From assembly GCA_937900975.1 (NCBI GenBank), contig CALCPC010000721.1, forward strand, positions 1-5,441: DNA of 5,441 nucleotides. The letters are read 5' to 3'. The first letter of the stretch is position 1; every line of letters begins with the position of its first letter. A program made the position numbers and the translations under genes. The notes beneath the pieces were generated by a model, which searched no databases, had not been told where the DNA came from, and saw only the letters and a program-made list of their open reading frames with translations. Below, piece by piece: positions 1 through 5,441 of the stretch. This stretch comes from an uncultured Paracoccaceae bacterium. Its GTDB lineage: Bacteria > Pseudomonadota > Alphaproteobacteria > Rhodobacterales > Rhodobacteraceae.

Positions 1-1
1 G

Positions 2-733
2 TTGTGCGGTTGCTATCAGTCGCTGAGCATGGGCCTGGTCGAGTTCTCGATCTTCGTCTACTCGCCGCTTTTTGCGCTGCCCCTGCCGCTGCAATTCGGG
101 CTTAGCTTCGACATCCTTCTCTTCATCCCCATCGCCTTCATTTACCTGGTCACTGCGATTGAGACATCGGGCGACCTCACCGCAAACTCAATCATTGCGG
201 GAGAGCCGGTCGAGGGGCCGACCTACATCAAACGGATCAAGGGCGGGATCCTGGGCGATGGCATCAACTCTGGCATCGCGGCGCTGTTCAACACCTTCCC
301 CAACACGACGTTTTCGCAAAACAATGGCGTGATCCAAATGACCGGTGTCGCCAGCCGCCATGTCGGCCTGTTCATCGCGGGAATTCTTGTCGTGCTTGGG
401 TTCTTGCCGATCATTGGCTCTGCCTTTTTGCTGGTGCCAAAGCCGGTGCTGGGCGGCGCGACGCTGGTCCTGTTCGGGACAATCGCGGTGGCCGGTATTC
501 GCATCCTCGCCACCCAGGAAATGGACCGCCGCAAGGTCTATATCATGGCGATTTCCTTCGGGTTGGGCCTTGGCGTAACCCTGGTGCCCGATGCGACCCA
601 GCACATGCCGACCTTTCTAAAACAGGTCGTGGCGACGCCCATTACGCTGGCCGGCCTCTCTGCGATCATCCTGACATTGGTCCTGCCAGAGGAAGACGCA
701 GAGCCTGCAGCCCAACCGGTCGAGGCAGAATAA
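2..733 (+). CDS. NCS2-family purine/xanthine permease, C-terminal part (5' end outside window)
   Basis: An inner-membrane nucleobase:cation symporter of the NCS2 (nucleobase-ascorbate transporter) family, which imports purines such as xanthine or uric acid with H+ or Na+. The 243 visible residues correspond to the second half of the family's roughly 460-residue proteins; the N-terminal helices lie left of the window, so the TTG at base 2 is not a true start. Visible hallmarks are ETSGDLTANS (residues 54-63, the conserved TM8 Glu), DGINS (Asp86), and the NCS2 signature QNNGVIQMTG (residues 106-115). From memory of E. coli XanQ, Glu272, Asp304, Gln324 and Asn325 match Glu54, Asp86, Gln106 and Asn107 at a constant offset of 218, so the substrate-site residues are intact. 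Several hydrophobic helices follow, then a short acidic, Ala/Pro-rich cytoplasmic tail. The family is certain; xanthine versus uric acid or another purine is not settled. The stop is TAA and a GC hairpin follows within 8 bases. Confidence 0.93.
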   Translation: MCGCYQSLSMGLVEFSIFVYSPLFALPLPLQFGLSFDILLFIPIAFIYLVTAIETSGDLTANSIIAGEPVEGPTYIKRIKGGILGDGINSGIAALFNTFPNTTFSQNNGVIQMTGVASRHVGLFIAGILVVLGFLPIIGSAFLLVPKPVLGGATLVLFGTIAVAGIRILATQEMDRRKVYIMAISFGLGLGVTLVPDATQHMPTFLKQVVATPITLAGLSAIILTLVLPEEDAEPAAQPVEAE

Positions 734-740
734 AACAGCC

Positions 741-773
741 CGCGCCGCGGCCCTTGCAAAAGGGCGCGGCGCG
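741..773. terminator. GC-rich hairpin with GCAA tetraloop after the permease
   Basis: The left arm 741-755 and right arm 760-773 pair over 14 base pairs, with one bulged G at 750, closing a four-base GCAA loop (756-759). It begins 7 bases after the permease stop, so it most likely ends permease transcription or protects the 3' end of the mRNA. On the + strand no T-run follows. On the - strand the hairpin is followed by CTGTTTTATT, so by the classical intrinsic-terminator rule it fits better for leftward transcription. It may act in both directions. Confidence 0.7.
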
Positions 774-1072
774 CTGAGGCCCGGTGCCGAAAGAACGCAT
801 GCGTGTGGCCGGTGCCGGCGGGTCAAAGCGGCGCAGACGACCCCAGTCATGGATGTGACGCCCTGGAGACAAGGACGGATTTGAGGGCAGTTTTCGATGG
901 CGTAAAGGCAGGCGACGCTGCCTCAATTCAAACAAGGTGGCCTTGCGGGCAGAGACGCTCCCCACGCCAATCCGCAGCGCTATGGGGGGAAATGGCAAAA
1001 CGCCCGCTTTGGCGCCGTCGCGCGCAAGCACGATCCCAAAAGCGGTCTGGTATGCTTGAACCCCCAGACGTT

Positions 1073-1082
1073 CGATGCATCG
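1073..1082. repeat. 10-bp perfect palindrome CGATGCATCG
   Basis: A self-complementary 10-mer about 95 bases before the likely regulator start. It lies four bases before a second inverted repeat. It could be half of an operator region for the downstream LysR-type regulator or another factor, but a 10-mer palindrome can also arise by chance. Confidence 0.3.
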
Positions 1083-1086
1083 CTGT

Positions 1087-1100
1087 AGAGCGCACGCTCT
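1087..1100. promoter_or_regulatory. Inverted repeat AGAGCG-CA-CGCTCT, possible operator
   Basis: Two perfect 6-base arms separated by two bases, 76 bases upstream of the likely ATG of the LysR-type regulator. A dyad at this distance suits an autoregulatory site. It is not a textbook LysR box (T-N11-A), so its role is inferred only from symmetry and position. Confidence 0.3.
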
Positions 1101-1176
1101 GCGCGCTCATGATCCATAAAATGCCCATCATTTCGATGGATTTTCACGCGCCTTCCGCCGACCCTTGCCCGTGCCG

Positions 1177-2043
1177 ATGGATGCCTGGACAGAGATACAC
1201 ACGGCCTATTGCGTCGCACGGGAAGGGACGGTCAGCAAGGCCGCCGAGGTCTTGGGCGTGCATCGTGCAACCGTCAATCGCCACATCGCGACGCTGGAAC
1301 AGCAACTTGGCGTCGGGCTCTTTATCCGGCATCGCCGCGGATATCACCTGACCGAGGCCGGCCAGGAGTTTCTGAATGTGGCCGGGCGGGCGCACGATAT
1401 CCTGGACGATTTTGCCGGCCGGGTGCGGATGCAAACGTCAGAGCTGTCGGGCGAAGTGATCATCACCTCCTTGTTCCCGATCTCCAACGTGTTGATGCCC
1501 GCCTTTCAGACGTTCCATCGCGATCATCCGAAAACGCGCATTTCGCTGTTGGCGGATGCGGCGCTGCTCAAGCTGGAACATGCGGCGGCGCACATCGCCC
1601 TGCGCGTGGGGCTAAAGCCGCAAAACGAGGACTATATCGTGCAGCATTACTGCCGGTTGAAGTTCGGGCTGTTTGCGCACCAAACCTATTTCGAAAAGCA
1701 AGGGGCGCCGCGCGATCTGGCGGATTTGGAGCAGCACTTTTTCGTTGGGAACCCACGAATGGGGTCCAATGCCCCCTATGAGGCTTGGATGGCCGAACAT
1801 GTGCCGGAGGAGCGCGTCATCTTTCGCACGGCGGACGCCTTGGTGATCGAACAGGCGATCAAACATGGGCTTGGGGTCGGGTTTATGCCGATTGCCAGAT
1901 CGGCCAATTGGCAAGATCTACACCAGATCGGACCGTCCCTGGAGACCTGGACCGTGAATGTCTGGCTGGTGACGCATGTCGACCTGCACCGGACAGGGAA
2001 GGTGCAGGCCATGCTGCGGTGTTTAAAAGCGCTTGAATTCTAG
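1177..2043 (+). CDS. LysR-family transcriptional regulator
   Basis: A cytoplasmic DNA-binding regulator of 288 residues, close to the family norm of about 300. The N-terminal winged helix-turn-helix spans roughly residues 4-62. It has the typical pattern AREGTVSKAAEVLGVHRATV (14-33), then NRHIATLEQQLGVGLFIRH (34-52) and a wing ending in LTEAGQEFL. A linker helix follows, then a type-2 periplasmic-binding-like effector domain from about residue 80 to the end. A late GLGVGFMPIA segment is characteristic of the family. The ATG at 1177 gives an N-terminus of normal length (MDAWTEIHTAY). In-frame TTG at 1165 and GTG at 1171 are alternatives, and none has a clear Shine-Dalgarno sequence, so the start is uncertain by four codons. 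Unlike many LysR genes it is not divergent from an obvious target: the permease lies upstream on the same strand and the next gene is convergent. The effector and regulon cannot be inferred. Confidence 0.93.
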   Translation: MDAWTEIHTAYCVAREGTVSKAAEVLGVHRATVNRHIATLEQQLGVGLFIRHRRGYHLTEAGQEFLNVAGRAHDILDDFAGRVRMQTSELSGEVIITSLFPISNVLMPAFQTFHRDHPKTRISLLADAALLKLEHAAAHIALRVGLKPQNEDYIVQHYCRLKFGLFAHQTYFEKQGAPRDLADLEQHFFVGNPRMGSNAPYEAWMAEHVPEERVIFRTADALVIEQAIKHGLGVGFMPIARSANWQDLHQIGPSLETWTVNVWLVTHVDLHRTGKVQAMLRCLKALEF

Positions 2044-3461
2044 GTGCGGTCTGGGCTTTTGGCCGCCGCGTGGCATGCGCGCCCCTTGGAAGCGAAGGCG
2101 CGGAACGGTCTGTCAGAACGTGCTGTCGATGGGGCCAAGGTCTTGACGGCGATCAACGATCCTTGGCCACCGGGCCGCGGCCGATCAACTGCCCCGCGGC
2201 ATGCGCGCCAGCCCGCCCTTCGGGCCGCGGCGCAAAGGCGCCAAGATCGGGCCGGGCGTGGCCAGCCCGCCCGCACGCCGCCGGGCGGCAGGGGCGCCGC
2301 GTCCGAATAAGCATAATCGGGGAAGTTGTATTCGCTGATAAAATCGCTCAGCCGGAAGAACGCGCCTTTGCGAAAGGACACCATCTCCATCGCGCCGGTG
2401 TCGAGGTTGCGGCGCATCGTCAGCAGAAACTGGGTGTCCTGATCGGCGGCGTGGACAACGCCAGACAGGGGCAGCGGGGTCGTTTGCACACCCACGGTCG
2501 CACCGAGATACGGGATCGGCTGCGACAGGCCCGGCGCCGCGGCGGCGGCCTTGATCGCCTCCATCGAGATCAGATCGGCGTGCATTTCGCGATTAACGAC
2601 AAGGACATAGCTTTCGACCTCACCTTCCATATTGGCGGTGGAGAACGGGATGACATCCAGGGGGCGGTTGCCATATCCCAGCTCGGCGATGGTCTTGCCG
2701 ACGACATGGGCGCCATCCTGCAAGCCCGCAACCGGGATCGTGACCAGCGGCGTACAGGTATAGGCCGCAACCACCGTGGCCGTGCCATCGAGATCGACAA
2801 CCGACATGGCGCGGATTGGCGCACGGGTTTCGGTCTGGCCGTGCGCTGCGTGAAACATCTCGATGCTGCTCGACGTCTCGGGGCCATCGAAAGGATAGGC
2901 CACGCGGCGCAGCGTCGAGGCGAACTCACCCGTGGAAAGGCCCGAGACAAAAAGCTCCCCCCGAACGAAGTCGAGATCGGTGACGGTCAGCGACGGCGCG
3001 GGGATGTCGCGCCAAAATGTCACCCGATCGTCCGCCGTCTTCGTCAGCGTAAGCGTGCTGGACGGGATCGCCGCAAGATCGAGAACCGAAACCGCCCCGT
3101 CCGCAGTGACCGACACCACCGCGCTTACCGGCTTGCCGGCGACGCTGGCGCTGAGCGAGACATAGGCCGCCCGGGTCACCGGATGCACGGCAAGGTCGGC
3201 GTAAAGGATCCGGCCTTCGGCGCCAAGCGCCTCTGCCACAAGGGCATCCAAATCCAGCAGGTTGAACGCGCGGTCTTCTGCCGGGGGCGCGCCTGCGTTC
3301 GGCAGGTCATAGGCGGTGATGGTCCCGGCGGTGGCGTCGGCAACGAATAGTGTATCGTCCAATCCAAACTCTAGAACCCCATAGCGGGGCGGGACATCGG
3401 CATGGGCCAATCCGGCGGTCAATGCGCCGGCGAAAATCAAGGGCAGACATCTCGGTCTCAT
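2040..3461 (-). CDS. Secreted beta-propeller-like protein of unknown function, probable frameshift near its 3' end
   Basis: I do not recognise a named family. The ATG at 3461 is chosen because AGGAG lies 7 bases upstream; a GTG one codon earlier is closer to that site. Residues 1-21 form a Sec signal peptide (basic start, hydrophobic LPLIFAGALTAGLAHA, cleavage after AHA), so the mature protein is periplasmic or secreted. Residues 25-300 show recurring beta-strand blocks such as GVLEFGLDDTLFVADATAG, ADLAVHPVTRAAYVSL and TDLDFVRGELFVSGL. Such short beta units with Asp/Gly turns suggest a beta-propeller. An YTCTPLV motif (234-240) holds the only cysteine of the mature in-frame part. After about residue 395 (base ~2280) composition changes sharply to Arg/Trp/Cys/Pro-rich. 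The -1 frame from there is smoother and stops at 2187-2185. The frame as written ends at 2040, overlapping the regulator stop by four bases. The protein is probably about 425 residues, with the tail a frameshift artefact or mutation. Confidence 0.75.
   Translation of the reverse strand: MRPRCLPLIFAGALTAGLAHADVPPRYGVLEFGLDDTLFVADATAGTITAYDLPNAGAPPAEDRAFNLLDLDALVAEALGAEGRILYADLAVHPVTRAAYVSLSASVAGKPVSAVVSVTADGAVSVLDLAAIPSSTLTLTKTADDRVTFWRDIPAPSLTVTDLDFVRGELFVSGLSTGEFASTLRRVAYPFDGPETSSSIEMFHAAHGQTETRAPIRAMSVVDLDGTATVVAAYTCTPLVTIPVAGLQDGAHVVGKTIAELGYGNRPLDVIPFSTANMEGEVESYVLVVNREMHADLISMEAIKAAAAAPGLSQPIPYLGATVGVQTTPLPLSGVVHAADQDTQFLLTMRRNLDTGAMEMVSFRKGAFFRLSDFISEYNFPDYAYSDAAPLPPGGVRAGWPRPARSWRLCAAARRAGWRACRGAVDRPRPGGQGSLIAVKTLAPSTARSDRPFRAFASKGRACHAAAKSPDRT
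2133..2168. terminator. Inverted repeat between convergent genes, candidate terminator
   Basis: Perfect 8-base arms GGCCAAGG (2133-2140) and CCTTGGCC (2161-2168) enclose a 20-base loop. Inside the loop a second small pair, TTGA (2143-2146) and TCAA (2153-2156), can extend the stem after an internal loop. It lies between the regulator stop (2043) and the probable true end of the convergent gene (about 2185), where a bidirectional terminator is expected. No T-run follows on either strand, so termination activity is uncertain. Confidence 0.4.
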
Positions 3462-3468
3462 CACAGCG

Positions 3469-3473
3469 CTCCT
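3469..3473 (-). promoter_or_regulatory. Ribosome binding site AGGAG of the propeller-like gene
   Basis: Read on the - strand, AGGAG is followed by CGCTGTG and then ATG at 3461, a 7-base spacing. This favours ATG over the GTG at 3464, which would leave only 4 bases. Confidence 0.7.
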
Positions 3474-3678
3474 GTAGATCTAGGGCCTCAGCACAGCCCC
3501 GTTGATCCTGCGTGGGCCGGGCGCTGGCAACAACCGATCCAAACGCACAGGCAATGCGCAATCGGATCTCTTCTCTGACAGCGCTCTCTGGCGCAGATTT
3601 TTCGCGGGGTCGCACCCTGTCCTGCTGTCCGGGGTGCAGCGGGTGACGGTTGCGATACGCGCATTAGGCCACATAGCG

Positions 3679-3683
3679 AGGAG
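3679..3683 (+). promoter_or_regulatory. Ribosome binding site AGGAG of the AhpD-like gene
   Basis: AGGAG followed by ACCACC and then ATG at 3690, a 6-base spacing. A second ATG follows immediately at 3693 with 9-base spacing. The signal peptide works from either. Confidence 0.75.
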
Positions 3684-3689
3684 ACCACC

Positions 3690-5441
3690 ATGATGAAGAT
3701 CCCTGCTCTGCTTCTTTCCGGCGTCGCCCTCGGCGCCGCGACCGCCGCCGCGGACGGCGTGCCCGCCGCGGACCGGGCCATGGCCTATTACGACCGCCAT
3801 CTGATCGATGTCACAAACCTGCGCCATCTGACGGAAGGGTCGATGATCGGCGACATGATGGTCCATGCCGACGCCATGTTCACGGCAGAGGACAAATGGA
3901 AGATGACGCTTTATCAAATGGTTCAGGCCGAAAGCGCGCATCATCAAGCGCGCAGTGCGATCCAGCTTTCGCATCTCGGCGTGCCGGTGGAGCACATCTT
4001 GGCGCTGTGGCAGCCGGGCTATATCGACACGATCAAAGATCCGCGCCTGAAGGCGGCTTTCACCTTTGTGGATCAGCTTTCCACCCTGCCAGGACAGGTG
4101 ACTGCGGCCTCGCACGCGATGCTGCGCACCCATTTTGTGGACCGCCAGATTGCCGAGTTGATCGAGATGGTTTCCTTTAATGCAGCCAACGCCGTGCATG
4201 ACGGTATCCTGCCGATCCCGACCGATCAGGCGACGCTCGACTGGGCCAATGCGACGCTGGCGCGGGCGGGGTGGTCGGCGGGCAAGAACAGCCGTTCCAG
4301 CCCCGAAGAACAACGGGCGGCGCTGTTCGCGGGTGAGATCATGGAGGCCGCGCGGCAAGAGATCCTTAGCGGATGGATGCGCGCCGATCTTTCCGCGCCG
4401 GCCGCGCAGTTTGAGGCGGATTGGTTGAACGCCGTGACCGGCTACGACATTTCCCGCATCACGATGGACAGTGATCGGGACGGCGTGGAGGATCCGTTCG
4501 ACGCCTACCCCGTCGATCACGACCGTTGGGCCGCACCGGGGCTGGCGGAAGAAAACCTGCCAGACCGCTCCGTTCCGCCCTTCGATGTCGCCGCCTACGA
4601 CTGGGCTTACTACATCCCGCCCGCAACGGCGATCGCCCCGGTCCCGTTCAGCGATCGGATCAATTTCGATACGGAATGGACGCGGCAGACGGCGATGGGC
4701 ACGTCCCGGATCGAGGACTATTTCGCCGCCGGGGATCGCGCCTTGCCGATGAAATTCCTTTGGCAGGTTTTCGTCACCTATCAACTCGCGTCCGGTTGCG
4801 TGCATTGCCAGGTGCACGGCGCACGATGGCTTTATGAGTTTCTGCAAAGCGCGGCGCCCGACGGGGTGGTGACCGAGGCCGCGATGGCCGACATCTATGA
4901 CCTTTTTGACATTGAGCGTTCGACACGGTTCAGCGCCGCCGAGATGGCCGCGCTGCGCTTTGCGCGCGATGCGGGTCCTCTGCCCGGGCGGACGACGGCC
5001 GCCCATATCGAAGAGCTTCGGCGACACTTTTCAAACCGAGAGATCCAAGAACTGATGATGGTGATGATCGCCGGCGCGCGCCTGTCGGCCGGTCAACAGG
5101 GCAACGTGACCGTGACGGACCGGACCAGCATGGCCTGGGCCCTGCGCGCCCTGCCGCAGGTCGGGTGGCGCCCGGGCGGGCACTTGGGTCTTCCGCAGGA
5201 GCAACGCCGCCTCTTCATGTCGGAAATCGAGCCGACGATCATGGCCATCGCAATGGCGGGCGGGGAGGTCGACTTTGCGTCCGAATGGGGCGGCAAACAG
5301 GTGCCGCTGGCCAGCGACACGGACGCTGACGGTGTCGAGGATGCGTTCGACGGGTTCCCAACCGATCCGGCGCGCTGGGAAGACACGGACCGGGACGGGA
5401 TCGAGGACGGAGCCGACGCCGATATCGACGGCGATGGCCTG
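3690..5441 (+). CDS. Secreted protein with two tandem AhpD/CMD-like domains and thrombospondin type 3-like calcium-binding repeats (3' end outside window)
   Basis: An open frame of 584 codons without a stop, running off the right edge. Residues 1-21 are a Sec signal peptide (MKIPALLLSGVALGAATAAA, cleavage before Asp22), so it acts outside the cytoplasm. Two homologous modules follow. Copy A is about residues 66-280 and copy B about 353-563. Each has an all-helical AhpD/carboxymuconolactone-decarboxylase-like part, a TD-x-W-GW linker, an EQR helix and an acidic repeat of the form DxDxDGVEDxFD. LPGQVTAASHAMLRTHF (133-149) aligns with LPGRTTAAHIEELRRHF (431-447) at an offset of 298. Copy B carries GCVHCQVHG with Cys370, His372, Cys373 and His376, resembling the AhpD redox site. 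In copy A the same place reads SAHHQAR (82-88), so both cysteines are lost. Another DxDxDG repeat runs from 565 to the edge. AhpD-type enzymes use CxxC for peroxide or thiol redox; that this protein does so is inferred. It is divergent from the propeller-like gene. Confidence 0.82.
   Translation, partial: MMKIPALLLSGVALGAATAAADGVPAADRAMAYYDRHLIDVTNLRHLTEGSMIGDMMVHADAMFTAEDKWKMTLYQMVQAESAHHQARSAIQLSHLGVPVEHILALWQPGYIDTIKDPRLKAAFTFVDQLSTLPGQVTAASHAMLRTHFVDRQIAELIEMVSFNAANAVHDGILPIPTDQATLDWANATLARAGWSAGKNSRSSPEEQRAALFAGEIMEAARQEILSGWMRADLSAPAAQFEADWLNAVTGYDISRITMDSDRDGVEDPFDAYPVDHDRWAAPGLAEENLPDRSVPPFDVAAYDWAYYIPPATAIAPVPFSDRINFDTEWTRQTAMGTSRIEDYFAAGDRALPMKFLWQVFVTYQLASGCVHCQVHGARWLYEFLQSAAPDGVVTEAAMADIYDLFDIERSTRFSAAEMAALRFARDAGPLPGRTTAAHIEELRRHFSNREIQELMMVMIAGARLSAGQQGNVTVTDRTSMAWALRALPQVGWRPGGHLGLPQEQRRLFMSEIEPTIMAIAMAGGEVDFASEWGGKQVPLASDTDADGVEDAFDGFPTDPARWEDTDRDGIEDGADADIDGDGL
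4467..4502 (+). other. Codons for first calcium-binding acidic repeat
   Basis: Encodes residues 260-271, DSDRDGVEDPFD, the spacing of Asp residues seen in thrombospondin type 3-like repeats that bind calcium. It is followed by YPVDHDRW, which recurs as GFPTDPARW after the second repeat. This places the motif at the end of module A. Confidence 0.7.
5316..5441 (+). other. Codons for second and third calcium-binding acidic repeats, cut by the window edge
   Basis: Residues 543-554 (DTDADGVEDAFD) repeat the motif at the end of module B. After GFPTDPARWE a further tandem unit, DTDRDGIEDGADADIDGDGL, runs into the right edge. The run likely continues, so the number of repeats is unknown. Confidence 0.72.

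Larger units (their letters stand above)
774..1176. other. Intergenic region without a supported gene
   Basis: About 400 bases between the permease hairpin and the LysR-type regulator. Open frames exist on both strands (for example 803-1351 + and 666-1031 -). Their products are rich in Arg, Pro, Trp and Cys, show no recognisable domain, and overlap real genes in another frame. They look like chance open frames in GC-rich DNA. The stretch must hold the promoter of the downstream regulator, but I could not identify convincing -35 and -10 boxes. Two palindromes sit at 1073-1082 and 1087-1100. I see no tRNA, repeat array or insertion-sequence end. Confidence 0.6.
3462..3689. promoter_or_regulatory. 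Divergent intergenic region with presumed back-to-back promoters
   Basis: This stretch of 228 bases separates the starts of the two exported proteins and must carry both promoters. I could not assign reliable -35/-10 pairs on either strand. Visible structure includes an 8-base palindrome TAGATCTA (3475-3482) beside the leftward ribosome binding site. There is also an inverted repeat GCACCC (3612-3617) / GGGTGC (3632-3637) with a 14-base loop, about 50 bases before the rightward start. The latter could be an operator or a 5'-leader hairpin. No small ORF with a ribosome binding site stands out. Confidence 0.45.

Noticed and set aside
803..1351. A 182-codon open frame on the + strand across the intergenic region
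   Set aside because: Composition is Arg/Pro/Ser/Trp/Cys-rich, it has no domain, and it overlaps the helix-turn-helix coding part of the LysR-type gene in another frame.
2070..3350. A 426-codon open frame on the + strand
   Set aside because: Antisense to the propeller-like gene, very rich in Arg, Gly, Asp and His, with no domain or ribosome binding site. It is typical of a mirror frame in GC-rich DNA.
3641..3680. A possible sigma-70 promoter (TTGCGA with an AT-containing box near CATAG) before the AhpD-like gene
   Set aside because: At standard spacing the -10 candidate matches poorly and nearly overlaps the ribosome binding site, so it is not called.
4797..4817. Possible c-type heme attachment site in CVHCQVH
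   Set aside because: Heme c attachment needs CxxCH; here the residue after the second Cys is Gln. The surroundings fit an AhpD-like redox motif better.
3480..5027. A 515-codon open frame on the - strand
   Set aside because: It lies opposite the + strand AhpD-like gene. Its product is rich in His, Arg and Gly without a recognisable domain. The + strand frame has a signal peptide, a ribosome binding site and internal homology, so the - frame is its shadow.
1..5441. CRISPR array, tRNA or rRNA gene, or insertion-sequence ends
   Set aside because: No regularly spaced direct repeats, no cloverleaf-like sequence, no transposase-like protein and no terminal inverted repeats were seen on reading both strands.

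Overview
The window is about 5.4 kb of GC-rich DNA (roughly 60-65% G+C by eye). Strong G/C third-position bias, AGGAG-type ribosome binding sites and the protein sequences suggest an alphaproteobacterium, most likely of the Rhodobacteraceae/Roseobacter type. The organism is inferred from style only; no taxonomic marker is present.

Layout, left to right. (1) The C-terminal half of an NCS2-family purine/xanthine permease, cut by the left edge and ending at 733. It is followed at once by a strong GC hairpin with a GCAA tetraloop. (2) About 400 bases without a convincing gene, holding two short palindromes at 1073-1100. (3) A complete LysR-type regulator on the + strand (1177-2043). (4) A convergent secreted, probably beta-propeller, protein on the - strand. 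Its open frame runs from 3461 down to 2040, but the last ~75 codons look out of frame and the natural end is probably near 2185. (5) A 228-base divergent intergenic region. (6) A large secreted protein on the + strand (3690 to beyond the right edge). It is built from two diverged copies of a module: an AhpD/carboxymuconolactone-decarboxylase-like helical domain, a Trp-containing linker and an acidic calcium-binding (thrombospondin type 3-like) repeat.

How they may work together. The left part (permease, then regulator on the same strand) looks like ordinary transport and regulation, although nothing ties the regulator to the permease except position. The right part is the unusual part. Two exported proteins are transcribed divergently from one short region, each with a good ribosome binding site and a Sec-type signal peptide. 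One is propeller-like with a single cysteine in its mature, in-frame part. The other carries one intact CxxC AhpD-like site and one copy in which both cysteines are replaced. A shared periplasmic or cell-surface role, perhaps in thiol redox or peroxide handling, is a hypothesis from context and not shown by the sequence.
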